A stretch of 64,000 nt of DNA from Pyruvatibacter sp. HU-CL02332 (GTDB taxonomy: Bacteria > Pseudomonadota > Alphaproteobacteria > CGMCC-115125), in contig NZ_BAABWK010000001.1 of NCBI RefSeq assembly GCF_040362765.1, positions 969,501 through 1,033,500 on the forward strand. The letters are read 5' to 3'. Every line of letters starts with the position of its first letter. The stretch's first letter is position 1. The position numbers were made by a program, and so were the translations under genes. Shown piece after piece: positions 25,074 to 34,062 of the stretch. The notes beneath the pieces are model-generated. The model was not told where the DNA came from, searched no databases, and saw only the letters and a list, made by a program, of their open reading frames with translations.

Positions 25074-26741
25074 ATGCAGCGCGATCTGGAACATATGGCG
25101 GCCACCCGCCACGACCTTCTCATCATCGGCGGCGGCATCACCGGTGCCTGCATTGCCCGCGACGCAGCCATGCGCGGCCTGTCCGTTGCGCTTGTCGAGA
25201 AGAAGGATTTTTCCTCCGCCACAAGTTCTGGCTCGTCAAAACTGGTCCATGGCGGCCTGCGCTACCTTGCCAATTTCGAACTGAGCCTCGTGCGCGAAAG
25301 CCTGCGCGAGCGCCGCACCTGGGAGGCCATCGCGCCCCACATGGTGACACCGGTGCCGTTCCTCGTACCCCTTTACGGCATGGCCTCCACCATCCAGCTC
25401 AAGATCGGCCTGACCCTCTATGACATGCTGTCTTTTGACCGCAATCGGCTGGACGATCCCGACAAGCACATGCCGCGCCACAAGCGCCTCTCCCGCGAAG
25501 AAGCGCTGAAGCACGCCCCCTACCTCAAGAAGGAAGGGCTGACCGGCGCCATGATCTATTACGACTGCCAGACCTATGCGCCCGAGCGCGTCGGTGTGGA
25601 ATGCATTGGCGACGCCGCAGACAACGGTGCCCATGTGGCCAACTATGCCCAGGTCGATGAAATCCTCACTGAGGTTGATGGCGCCAAGCGCAAGGTCACA
25701 GGCGCGCGGGTGACGGACCTTCTGGACGGCAGCACCCACGAGATCAAAGCCGACCTCACCATCAATGCCACCGGCCCCTGGGGCGACATCGTGATGGCGC
25801 TGGCGGAAAAAGGCGGCAAGCCTTCACGCGGTCTTATCCGCTCCAAAGGCATCCACCTCATTACCCGCAAGCTGACGGACAACATGGCGCTCGCCGTGCT
25901 GCCCAAGGGTGGCGGGCACTTCTTTGTCATCCCCTGGCGCGATCACACCATCATCGGCACCACCGACACGGTCTTCAACGGCAAGCCGGATGAGCTGGGC
26001 GTCAGCGAAAAGGACATCGCCGACTTCATCGAGATCATCAACACGGGCCTGCCCGGCCTGAACCTCACTCGCGATGACGTGGAACATTTCTACGCAGGCC
26101 TGCGCCCGCTGGTGGACACCAATCCGAACGACGAAGAAAAAGACAGCTACGGTGCCTCGCGCGCCGCTGAAATCTTCGATCACGGCACCGAGGGTCTTGA
26201 TGGCCTGCTCTCGGCCTTGGGCGGCAAATGGACCACATCGCGCCATCTCGCCGAAGAAGTGACCGACATGGCCTACGAAAAACTCGGTCAGACCCCTGCC
26301 AAATGCACAACCGCCCAGACCCCGGTCCAGGGCGGGGAAATCACCCGCTACAGCGAGTTTGAAGCTGCTGCTTTGTCGCGGCTGCCCAACATGCCAAGGG
26401 ATGTTGTGTGCAATCTCGCCCGGAATTACGGCAGTCGCATGGATGATGTGGTGGATGTGGCCGAACACGAGGGCAAGCCGGAGCTACTCGAGCCCCTGTC
26501 CAACATCTCGCCCACCATCGGCGCGCAGGTGCTTTATTCCATCCGCACCGAGATGGCGCGCTCCCTGGATGATATTCTCCAGCGCCGCACAGGCCTTGGC
26601 ACATTGGGCCATCCCGGCCACGATACGCTTAGACGAATCGCTGACATTGCCGGCGACGAACTGGGATGGGATCCGGGTGAAAAAGAACGCCAGATTGCGG
26701 AAGCAGAACTGCGCTTCACAACGCGCGACGACGCTGCTTGA
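25074..26741 (+). CDS. glpD: Aerobic glycerol-3-phosphate dehydrogenase
   Basis: A 555-residue FAD enzyme that oxidises sn-glycerol-3-phosphate to dihydroxyacetone phosphate at the membrane, feeding electrons to quinone. Dinucleotide-binding GGGITGACIARDAAMRG lies near residue 19. The family hallmarks SGSSKLVHGGLRYL, the central IPWRDHTIIGTTDT and the C-terminal domain (LGTLGHPGHDTLRRIADI) are all present. The length is normal. A second ATG seven codons in is possible as start. Its product DHAP is the precursor for the acyl/alkyl-DHAP chemistry suggested by the two genes downstream. Confidence 0.92.
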   Translation: MQRDLEHMAATRHDLLIIGGGITGACIARDAAMRGLSVALVEKKDFSSATSSGSSKLVHGGLRYLANFELSLVRESLRERRTWEAIAPHMVTPVPFLVPLYGMASTIQLKIGLTLYDMLSFDRNRLDDPDKHMPRHKRLSREEALKHAPYLKKEGLTGAMIYYDCQTYAPERVGVECIGDAADNGAHVANYAQVDEILTEVDGAKRKVTGARVTDLLDGSTHEIKADLTINATGPWGDIVMALAEKGGKPSRGLIRSKGIHLITRKLTDNMALAVLPKGGGHFFVIPWRDHTIIGTTDTVFNGKPDELGVSEKDIADFIEIINTGLPGLNLTRDDVEHFYAGLRPLVDTNPNDEEKDSYGASRAAEIFDHGTEGLDGLLSALGGKWTTSRHLAEEVTDMAYEKLGQTPAKCTTAQTPVQGGEITRYSEFEAAALSRLPNMPRDVVCNLARNYGSRMDDVVDVAEHEGKPELLEPLSNISPTIGAQVLYSIRTEMARSLDDILQRRTGLGTLGHPGHDTLRRIADIAGDELGWDPGEKERQIAEAELRFTTRDDAA

Positions 26742-26786
26742 GCCACACCTGCCTAAGTCGGGCACGCAGTGTCGGGCGGCAGCCTC

Positions 26787-27791
26787 ATGAGTGACACGTC
26801 CACAGCAGCGCCTGCAGCAAAGCCCTTTGCTCTGACGGACGGCGCAAAAGTGCACGTGATTGCCAATCCCCAGTCCGCAGGTGGCGGCACCTCCAAGCGC
26901 TGGGACGAGTTGCTGGCAGCCATCAACCGGGCCGTTACGCCGATCACCGGCAAGCCAGTCGAGACATCCCTCACCACAGGCCCGTGGGATGCAGCGCGCC
27001 TCACCACACAGGCACTCAAGAACGGCGCGGATCAGATCATCGCTGTAGGCGGCGACGGCACCATCCATGAATGCATCAACGGCTTTTTTGAAAACGCCCA
27101 GTTGATCAATCCCGATGCGGTCCTCGCCCTCATGCCCGCGGGCACCGGCGGCGACTACCGCCGCACCTTCGGCATTCCAACCGACATTGAGCAGGCCGCC
27201 GACATCTGCGCCCGCGGCGACGCCCGCAGCGTGGATCTTGGCCGCATCTCCTACGTCGCCGACGACGGCTCAAAGGAAACCCGCTACTTCAACAACATCG
27301 CAAGCTTCGGCCTGTCAGGTGTGGTGGACCGCGCCGTCAACAAGGCCACATGGCCGAAAATGCTCGGCGGCAAGTTCACCTTCGCCTGGTGCACGCTTTG
27401 GGCCGCCCTGCGGTACAAGCCCGAGCCCGTGCGCATCAAAATGGATGAGCGCTACGACGAAGTCTTCAATGTCGGCACGGCTGCGGTTGCCATCGGACAG
27501 TATTTCGGCGGCGGCATGCACATGGCCCCCATGGCAGAACCCGACGACGGTGTGTTCGATGTGGTCATCATGACTGATACGACATTGAAGGACCTCGTGG
27601 CGGGCGACGGCGACCTCTACAAGGGCACCCATATCCAAAGCCCGAAAGTCATCGCGACCCGCACCACCACATTGCTCGCCCTTCCCATCGACGAAAATGC
27701 TGAAGTCCTGCTCGATATCGACGGTGAGGCACCAGGTCGCCTCCCCGCGAGCTTTGAAATTCTGCCAAAAGCGATCAAACTGCGCACATAA
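26787..27791 (+). CDS. Diacylglycerol kinase family lipid kinase
   Basis: A 334-residue kinase of the DAGK-catalytic-domain/YegS group, which phosphorylates diacylglycerol or related lipids using ATP. The N-terminal domain shows VHVIANPQSAGGG and the nucleotide-binding GGDGTIHECINGF near residue 90, followed by MPAGTGGDY (the usual GTGND with Gly for Asn). The C-terminal beta domain includes YFGGGMHMAPMAEPDDG and LDIDGEAPG. The ATG at 26787 starts MSDTSTAAP. It lies 45 bases after glpD and 42 bases before the flavoenzyme, consistent with a single operon. Confidence 0.85.
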   Translation: MSDTSTAAPAAKPFALTDGAKVHVIANPQSAGGGTSKRWDELLAAINRAVTPITGKPVETSLTTGPWDAARLTTQALKNGADQIIAVGGDGTIHECINGFFENAQLINPDAVLALMPAGTGGDYRRTFGIPTDIEQAADICARGDARSVDLGRISYVADDGSKETRYFNNIASFGLSGVVDRAVNKATWPKMLGGKFTFAWCTLWAALRYKPEPVRIKMDERYDEVFNVGTAAVAIGQYFGGGMHMAPMAEPDDGVFDVVIMTDTTLKDLVAGDGDLYKGTHIQSPKVIATRTTTLLALPIDENAEVLLDIDGEAPGRLPASFEILPKAIKLRT

Positions 27792-27833
27792 GACGAACCA
27801 TTTGGGCAGACCACCCCATCAAAGGGCAAAGAC

Positions 27834-29522
27834 ATGACGATTGATCGCACAAGTTTGCGCTGGAATGGCTGGGGTCCAACCGCCCAACCAGACGCCCTGC
27901 CCGATGGGTCCCCTGCGTGGGACTGGATCGCAGATGCTCTTGGCATCTCTTCACCCCTGCCCAAAACACCCGCCAAGGACCTGGGCGACTGCGCTTTGCC
28001 AGCCTCTGGCCTTGATGGCGAAACGCGTCTTGAGCTTGAGCGCATCGTCGGTGCCAATCAGGTGCATGTGGGCGACTATGAGCGCGCCTTCCATGCCCGC
28101 GGCAAGAGCTATCACGACCTGCTGTGGATGCGGGCCGGCAACATTTCCAATGCGCCTGATGCGGTTGTCTATCCGCGCAGCGAAGAAGAAGTGCAGCGGC
28201 TCGTTGAGTTTGCCGCGGCCGGTGACATCGTGCTCGTGCCCTATGGCGGCGGCTCAAGCGTCGTTGGCGGCGTCACCGCCCGCGAAGAAGGTGAAACACG
28301 CCTGTGCATCACCGTCGACACCACATTGATGGCGTCCCTGCTCAGCATCGATGAAACAGCCATGACAGCAACCGCGCAGGCTGGCATCTACGGACCTGCC
28401 CTCGACCAGGCCCTTGCCAATCACGGCGTGCGCCTTGGCCACTATCCGCAAAGCTTTGAGTATTCAACCCTTGGTGGCTGGGTTGCCGCGCGCGGTGCCG
28501 GACAAAACTCCATCCGATATGGCCGCGCTGACAAATGGCTGGTGTCTGCCCATGTGGCCACACCGTCAGGCCTGTGGCGCACCGAGGCGACGCCGGGGTC
28601 TGCCGCGGCCCCAAACCTCAACCAGCTTGTGGCCGGCAGTGAAGGCACACTGGGCATCATCACCCAGGCGACGTTCAAGATTCACGATGTTCCGGAGACG
28701 GAAGATTATCGCGGCTATCTCTTCCGCAGCTTTGCAGAAGGCGCCGACGCCATACGCCAGATCGTACAGGCGGAAATCCCCACTGCCATGCTGCGCCTGT
28801 CAGACCCGGATGAAACCTATTTCTTCCGCACGCTCTCAAGCGTCGGCAAGGAAAAGGGCATCAAGGACAATCTGGCCGACGCTTATCTGCGCCTGCGCGG
28901 CTATGCCGACAAACCCTGCGTACTGTTGATCGGTATGGAAGGCAGCGCCGTCAATGTATCCTACGCGCGGGACCGCGCCGCCCGGATCATCGCCGCCGCT
29001 GGCGGGCTGCATGCAGGCAAATCTCCCGGCACAAGCTGGAAGGCCGGCCGCTTCCACGGCCCCATGGTCCGCGACCCGATGATGGATCACGGGTTGGGCG
29101 TCGACACACTGGAAACATCCACCTTCTGGTCCAACATCGAGACGCTGCACAAGGCCGTCACGGACGCCATTGCCACCTCCACCAAGGAAACCCTTGATGG
29201 GCCGGGCCAGCAGGGCATCGTCATGGCCCATATCAGCCATGCCTATACGGATGGTGCCAGCCTCTATTTCACCTTCGTCTTCCCCCGCCGCCACGATGGC
29301 GGGCTGGACGGCGAAATCAAGCAATGGCTGACCATCAAGCGTGCAGCGTCTGACGCCATCGCTGCCAATGGCGGCACGATCTCCCATCACCACGGTGTGG
29401 GAACAGATCACGCCCCCTGGCTGGGTCAGGAAAAAGGCCCCATCGGCATGCAGACCCTGGGTGCCGTCAAAAACTCCATCGACCCCAAAGGCGTGATGAA
29501 CCCGCGCAAGGTGCTGGGGTAA
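27834..29522 (+). CDS. FAD-binding oxidase, alkyl-dihydroxyacetonephosphate synthase-like
   Basis: A 562-residue VAO/PCMH-fold flavoprotein. The FAD-binding loop is PYGGGSSVVGG (residues 136-146), with a second FAD segment YPQSFEYSTLGGWVAARGAG. Near the C-terminus SHHHGVG (517-523) matches the His-rich active-site motif of alkyl-DHAP synthase, which swaps an acyl for an alkyl chain on DHAP to start ether-lipid synthesis. The end NPRKVLG is standard. Related glycolate or D-lactate oxidases lack the HHH motif. Placement behind glpD and a lipid kinase supports a glycerolipid role. Confidence 0.78.
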   Translation: MTIDRTSLRWNGWGPTAQPDALPDGSPAWDWIADALGISSPLPKTPAKDLGDCALPASGLDGETRLELERIVGANQVHVGDYERAFHARGKSYHDLLWMRAGNISNAPDAVVYPRSEEEVQRLVEFAAAGDIVLVPYGGGSSVVGGVTAREEGETRLCITVDTTLMASLLSIDETAMTATAQAGIYGPALDQALANHGVRLGHYPQSFEYSTLGGWVAARGAGQNSIRYGRADKWLVSAHVATPSGLWRTEATPGSAAAPNLNQLVAGSEGTLGIITQATFKIHDVPETEDYRGYLFRSFAEGADAIRQIVQAEIPTAMLRLSDPDETYFFRTLSSVGKEKGIKDNLADAYLRLRGYADKPCVLLIGMEGSAVNVSYARDRAARIIAAAGGLHAGKSPGTSWKAGRFHGPMVRDPMMDHGLGVDTLETSTFWSNIETLHKAVTDAIATSTKETLDGPGQQGIVMAHISHAYTDGASLYFTFVFPRRHDGGLDGEIKQWLTIKRAASDAIAANGGTISHHHGVGTDHAPWLGQEKGPIGMQTLGAVKNSIDPKGVMNPRKVLG

Positions 29523-29533
29523 ACCCGAACGAG

Positions 29534-30484
29534 CTAGTGTGCCAGCGCCGCAGCCAGCTTTTCCGCCGCGACCTTCACCGCTTCCTTCGACACATCAAGC
29601 GCTGCCTGCATGTTGAAGAAGCCGTGGATCATACCGGGGTAATCGATGTACTCAGCCTTGGTGCCAGCTGCATTGAGCGCATCCGCATACGCCTTGCCTT
29701 CATCCCGCAAGGGATCAAACCCCGCCGTAATCACATAGGCAGGCGGCAGTCCGGACAAATCCTTGGCGCTTAGAGGCGACGCTGTTTCTTCTGAGCGCGC
29801 CGCATCATTGCCGCCCATATAGTTGCCTTCAAACCAGCGCATGGTTTCCTTTTCAAGGAAGTACCCTTCGGCAAACTCTGTGCGTGATCCCCACTGCTCC
29901 GCGTCCGTAAAATCGGTGGTGGGATAGATCAGCATCTGAAACGCAATCTGCGGCCCCTTCTTGGCTTTCGCCATCAGGCACACAACCGCTGCAAGGTTGC
30001 CGCCTGCACTGTCACCGGCCACCGCAATGGAATTTGGATCGATGCCAAGCGTGCCCGCATTGGCTTCCACCCATTTGGTTGCCGCGTAGCAATCGTCCGC
30101 TGCCGCCGGATACACATGCTCCGGCGCAAGTCGGTAGTCCACCGCAACGACACGCACACGGGCTTCATTGGCCAGCGTCCGGCACAAGGCATCGTGGGTC
30201 ACAAGATTGCCGATGACAAAGCCACCACCGTGAAAGAACACAAGACAGGGCAGCGCTGAACTGCCCCCTGCCACTGGCGTATAGACGCGCGCAGGAATGT
30301 CACCAGCCGGGCCGGGAATGGAAATGTCTTCCGTCTTGCCGATGGGCGCGTCCGGCAGATCCAGAACCGCTGCCATGCCTTCATAGGTCGCCCGCGCATC
30401 CGGCAGGGGCATCTCCCACAACTTCGGCGCCGGGTTTTCGGCAAGCTGGGCGAGCATCGCCTCCACCTGGGGATCAAGTGACAT
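29534..30484 (-). CDS. HSL-family alpha/beta-hydrolase (esterase)
   Basis: A 316-residue hormone-sensitive-lipase-type esterase with all catalytic motifs intact: HGGGFVIG (oxyanion hole, near residue 84), GDSAGG with the nucleophilic Ser near 159, DPLRDEG with the acid, and MIHGFF with the His. It would hydrolyse short-chain acyl esters in the cytoplasm. It makes a useful comparison for the altered HSL domain of the regulator at 5.5-7.1 kb. It is convergent with the flavoenzyme gene and monocistronic. Confidence 0.9.
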   Translation of the reverse strand: MSLDPQVEAMLAQLAENPAPKLWEMPLPDARATYEGMAAVLDLPDAPIGKTEDISIPGPAGDIPARVYTPVAGGSSALPCLVFFHGGGFVIGNLVTHDALCRTLANEARVRVVAVDYRLAPEHVYPAAADDCYAATKWVEANAGTLGIDPNSIAVAGDSAGGNLAAVVCLMAKAKKGPQIAFQMLIYPTTDFTDAEQWGSRTEFAEGYFLEKETMRWFEGNYMGGNDAARSEETASPLSAKDLSGLPPAYVITAGFDPLRDEGKAYADALNAAGTKAEYIDYPGMIHGFFNMQAALDVSKEAVKVAAEKLAAALAH

Positions 30485-30527
30485 TGCGTTTCCTCAAATT
30501 GTTGTCGTGTTTCTTGTTGCCCGCAGT

Positions 30528-31082
30528 CTAGCCGGAAAAAGCCCCGTCGCTAGAGAGGTAATTTTCTTCATCCTGGGTGCTCTCACGACCAAAAAGCACA
30601 TTCCGGTGGGGAAACCGACCAAAACGCGCAATCAGATCGCGATGCAGAATGGCGAATTTCAACGTGCCTTCCGCCTTGGGCAACCGCTCGCGCACCAGCT
30701 CAATGCATCGCTCCTGATCATCAAGCTCTTCTGAATGCATGAAGGGCATGTAGAACCACGAACGGTTCTCCTCGTCCGTGGCCATGTCGTGACCGTCCGC
30801 AATCGCCTGCTGCGTTACGGCCAGCGCCCGCGCATCATAGGAAAAAGCCTTGGCCGATCCGCGATGCAGATTGCGTGGAAACTGGTCCATCAAAATGACC
30901 AGTCCCAGCGCACCTTCGGGAGTGCTTGCCCAGTCCGCATATGCGCCGTCGCCCGCTGCCACCACAGCATCGCCAAACCGAGTGGCTATTTCAGCGTCAA
31001 ACGCATCGTCCTTGCTGAACCATTTTTTGGGCCCCGCCGTCAGCCAGAAGTCTACCACGTCATGTGCCGTTACATCGCTCAC
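30528..31082 (-). CDS. DUF924 family protein
   Basis: A 184-residue cytoplasmic protein of a widespread uncharacterised helical family. Recognisable stretches are VVDFWLTAGPKKWF at the start, LGLVILMDQFPRNLHRGSAKAFSYD, WFYMPFMHSEELDDQERC, and FPHRNVLFGRESTQDEENYL at the end. The fold is TPR-like in related structures; no reaction is established. Its ATG overlaps the stop of the MOSC gene by four bases, so the two are translationally coupled. Confidence 0.85.
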   Translation of the reverse strand: MSDVTAHDVVDFWLTAGPKKWFSKDDAFDAEIATRFGDAVVAAGDGAYADWASTPEGALGLVILMDQFPRNLHRGSAKAFSYDARALAVTQQAIADGHDMATDEENRSWFYMPFMHSEELDDQERCIELVRERLPKAEGTLKFAILHRDLIARFGRFPHRNVLFGRESTQDEENYLSSDGAFSG

Positions 31083-31519
31083 GCCAATACCTCCACAGGA
31101 TCACCCACCCGAATGATGCCTGCCTTTTCAACCTTGCAACAGGCCCCGCCACGCCAGTCAGGCTTCAACACGTCGCGCAGGCCGTTCTCAAACTCATCCA
31201 TCAAGAAGCAGGGCTGCGTCTGCATGGCGATGGTGAAAAGTACCTCACCAATGCGCAGCTGCCGATGCTTGGTAAAGGCCAGATCAACGCCTTCCACCAG
31301 CACGTTCGCCCGCCGGGTTGTCCAGTCCAGCTCTTTGCCAAGGTCAGTGCAAGCAGCCTCCCATGCCTCGCGCGACATGACAGTAACCTGACGACCTTTC
31401 TTGTGGCCGCGAGGGTCCCCCTCAACGCCTTTATCAAGACTGATCGCCGTTTCAGGCAACAATTCCATCGGCCCGCGCTTTACAAGGCAACGGGCGATGG
31501 CAAGAACACGTCCACTCAT
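31079..31519 (-). CDS. MOSC domain protein
   Basis: A 146-residue single-domain protein of the molybdenum-cofactor sulfurase C-terminal family, which handles sulfur in metal-sulfur cluster or moco chemistry. Typical segments are GDPRGHKKGRQVTVMSREAW and TRRANVLVEGVDL; the conserved cysteine lies in RGGACCKV and the final strand is GIIRVGDPVEVL. No partner enzyme for molybdenum is next door. It precedes the DUF924 gene with ATGA overlap and is divergent from the CinA gene. Confidence 0.85.
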   Translation of the reverse strand: MSGRVLAIARCLVKRGPMELLPETAISLDKGVEGDPRGHKKGRQVTVMSREAWEAACTDLGKELDWTTRRANVLVEGVDLAFTKHRQLRIGEVLFTIAMQTQPCFLMDEFENGLRDVLKPDWRGGACCKVEKAGIIRVGDPVEVLA

Positions 31520-31582
31520 GCATTCTGTTCCTCAAGCAATGTGCAGGCGTGAACCCTGCCCCACTCAACAAAGGCTGACAAT

Positions 31583-32074
31583 TTGGAAACGCTCCTGCCG
31601 CTTGCACAAAAGGTTGCAGAAACTCTCAAGGCCCGCGGCGAAGCCATCGCCATCGGCGAAAGTGCCGGCGGCGGCCTTGTCTCCGCAGCCCTTATTGCCC
31701 AGCCCGGTGCCTCGGCATTCTTTCTGGGCGGCACGGTCATCTACACGCCTCAGGCAGGCCGCGCCATCCGAGACCGCACAACCTTGAACCTCAAGGGGCT
31801 TGAACCCCTCACGCCCGCCTTTGCGCAGGAACTGGCCGACGGCTACCGCCGCCAGATGCAATGCGACTGGACCACCAGTGAGATGGGCGCTGCCGGTCCC
31901 GCAGGCTCGCCCTACGGTCCCAAGCCCGGCACAGCCGTGGTGGCCGTGTCCGGCCCGGTCTCAGACGCCCGGCTGGTAGAAACAGGCATGGACAACCGCA
32001 TCGACAACATGCGCGCCTTCGGCAAGGCCCAGCTCGAGCTGCTGCTGGAGTGCATGGCAGAGGCCGACGGCTAG
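31583..32074 (+). CDS. CinA family protein (nicotinamide-nucleotide amidase-like)
   Basis: A 163-residue protein corresponding to the stand-alone C-terminal domain of CinA (PncC), which deamidates NMN in pyridine-nucleotide recycling. The active-site segment is IAIGESAGGGLVSAALIA and the second motif EMGAAGPAGSPYGPKPGT. Several residues differ from the classic ESxTGG, so activity should not be assumed. The only plausible start is TTG, with AAAGG eight bases upstream. The stop overlaps the convergent ligase gene by four bases. Confidence 0.75.
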   Translation: METLLPLAQKVAETLKARGEAIAIGESAGGGLVSAALIAQPGASAFFLGGTVIYTPQAGRAIRDRTTLNLKGLEPLTPAFAQELADGYRRQMQCDWTTSEMGAAGPAGSPYGPKPGTAVVAVSGPVSDARLVETGMDNRIDNMRAFGKAQLELLLECMAEADG

Positions 32075-33951
32075 ATGACAATCACCTGGTCGTCAGGATC
32101 ATCTGCATAGAGCACGTCAACCAACGCGGCTCGGCGCTCAAGTGTGGCCCGCTGATTGATGTAGCCCTTGTCCGTAATCTCATGCCCATCAATGGACGGA
32201 GGCTCGGTCATCAGGTGCACCCGTTTGATGCGCGCTGACGACCCACCAGCATCCTTGTTATGCGCTGCGATCTTCTCCTTGACCGCCGCAACAACCGCTG
32301 GGTGTTTCACCATGTCCTCAGGCGTTGATGCACCAACTGCCAGCTCCGTAACAGCTGCCATGTTCGGCCAGGCCAGCAGCGCCACAAAGGGTTTGTCGAG
32401 CCCGCACACCACTGCGTCCTGCAACAGCGGCGACGCCGCCGCCACAACATCAGCCCGCAACGTGCCCGCCGACACCCATGTGCCCGACGACAGTTTGAAG
32501 TCTTCGGTCACCCGTCCATCGAAAATCAGGCCCTGTGCGGGATCATCCGGATCAACAAACTTGCCCGCGTCTCCCAGCTTGTAGAAGCCGTCTTCGTCAA
32601 ACGCGTCCGCCGTCTTGTCCGGGTCATTCAGGTAGCCCGGCGTTACCGTTGGTCCTTTGACGCGCACTTCCTTCTTGGTGCCGTTGGGCACAAGCTTGAG
32701 CGTCAGCCCCGGCAGCGGCAGGCCGATCAGCCCCACGCGCTCGGTGATCCAGTGCACCACCGTAATGCCCTGCGTCTCCGTCGCCCCATACATGGTCGTC
32801 AGCGGCATCCGCATGCCGGTTTCGGCAATGGCGAGCGCCTGCATGCGGTCATACAGATCGTTGGAAAGCGTGGCGCCGCCATAGGCCATATATTTGAGCT
32901 TGGCGAAGAAGCTCTTGCGCAGGGCCTCGTCGCGCTCCATCGCATCAGCCAGCATCGCAAAGGCAATGGGCGCCGATCCAAATACCTGCGGCGACACCTC
33001 GCGCAGATTGGCAATCGTCTGGTCAAACATGCCGGGGATCGGCTTGCCCGCGTCCAGATACAGCGTGCCTGCGTTCTTCAATACGTTGTTGAAGCTGATA
33101 TTGCCTGCAGAAATATGGTTCCACGGCATCCACTCAAGCGTTTCAGGTACGTCGTCCGGGTCCACCGGCTCATCGCGCAGGGCATCCTGCCCGGCCACCA
33201 CCGCACACATCATGCCATGGGTCTGCAACACGCCCTTTGGCATGCCTGTGGAGCCGGACGTAAACAGATACTTGCCAACAGTCTCGTGGGTGATCTTGTC
33301 CATGCTGGCCTTGACCGCAGCCGCATCAATGGCCGTGGCACACAGGCCTTCATAGGTGATCGCCCCGGCAGGCACCTTGTCTGCGCCGCCCGACTTGGCC
33401 TCACACACCACAAGCTCGATGCCGTCCATGTCGATGTCCGCAATGGCACCGGCAAACAGCTCCGCATTGTCCACATAGATCATCTTCGGCTTTGCGACCG
33501 CCACCACATGCTTGAGCTTCTCGTGCCCCGGGCTCATCAGTGAATAGGGAACAGAAATCGGCGCTACAGGTACCCGCGCCTTCATGGCACCCAGCATCAG
33601 CACACCATGCTCAATGGCATTGCCCGACAGCACCATGATCGGCGTGTCCGGCCCCATGCCCCGCGCCAACAGGGCGGTCGCGATGGCGTCCGCCTTTGTG
33701 TTTGCATCTCCATAGGTAACGAACTGCCACTCACCGGCCATGTCGCGTTCACCGATGAAATTGCGGTCAGGATACGTAGCGGCAGCCTCTTCCAGCATGT
33801 GCGGCACGCTGCGCGGCATGTCCTCCAGAGGATAGTCGGAGGCAATGGTGATGGACCCATCCGGCAGATGCTCGACCGTTACTTTCGGCGGCTTCTGCGG
33901 CAATGGCTTGAAGGGGGGCAGGCTATCGTCAACTTTCGCAGCTTCACTCAT
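32071..33951 (-). CDS. Feruloyl-CoA synthase-like AMP-binding ligase
   Basis: A 626-residue acyl-adenylate-forming ligase. The phosphate-binding loop is YLFTSGSTGMPKGVLQTH near residue 232, followed by TMYGATETQG and GLIFDGRVTEDFKLSSGTWV, a combination characteristic of feruloyl-CoA synthases. The chain would activate a hydroxycinnamic or other aromatic acid with ATP and CoA. It lacks the usual last-domain lysine context of fatty-acyl ligases, instead ending in ITDKGYINQRATLERR. A terminator lies just upstream of its start, separating it from the neighbouring ligase gene. Confidence 0.78.
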   Translation of the reverse strand: MSEAAKVDDSLPPFKPLPQKPPKVTVEHLPDGSITIASDYPLEDMPRSVPHMLEEAAATYPDRNFIGERDMAGEWQFVTYGDANTKADAIATALLARGMGPDTPIMVLSGNAIEHGVLMLGAMKARVPVAPISVPYSLMSPGHEKLKHVVAVAKPKMIYVDNAELFAGAIADIDMDGIELVVCEAKSGGADKVPAGAITYEGLCATAIDAAAVKASMDKITHETVGKYLFTSGSTGMPKGVLQTHGMMCAVVAGQDALRDEPVDPDDVPETLEWMPWNHISAGNISFNNVLKNAGTLYLDAGKPIPGMFDQTIANLREVSPQVFGSAPIAFAMLADAMERDEALRKSFFAKLKYMAYGGATLSNDLYDRMQALAIAETGMRMPLTTMYGATETQGITVVHWITERVGLIGLPLPGLTLKLVPNGTKKEVRVKGPTVTPGYLNDPDKTADAFDEDGFYKLGDAGKFVDPDDPAQGLIFDGRVTEDFKLSSGTWVSAGTLRADVVAAASPLLQDAVVCGLDKPFVALLAWPNMAAVTELAVGASTPEDMVKHPAVVAAVKEKIAAHNKDAGGSSARIKRVHLMTEPPSIDGHEITDKGYINQRATLERRAALVDVLYADDPDDQVIVI

Positions 33952-33991
33952 GGGGCATGTCCTCGGATATGTTTTTTCCCACTAAAGCACA

Positions 33992-34036
33992 AAAGGCGCG
34001 CCCCTATCCAAGTCTGGATGTTCGGGCGCGCCTTTC
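33992..34036 (-). terminator. Terminator between two acyl-CoA ligase genes
   Basis: A perfect 12-bp stem AAAGGCGCGCCC / GGGCGCGCCTTT encloses a loop with its own ATCCA/TGGAT pairing. On the minus strand it is followed by TTTTG. It ends transcription of the ligase gene that stops at 34063, and could work in both directions. Confidence 0.75.
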
Positions 34037-34062
34037 GTCTCGTCGTCTGGTCTGTAACCGGG

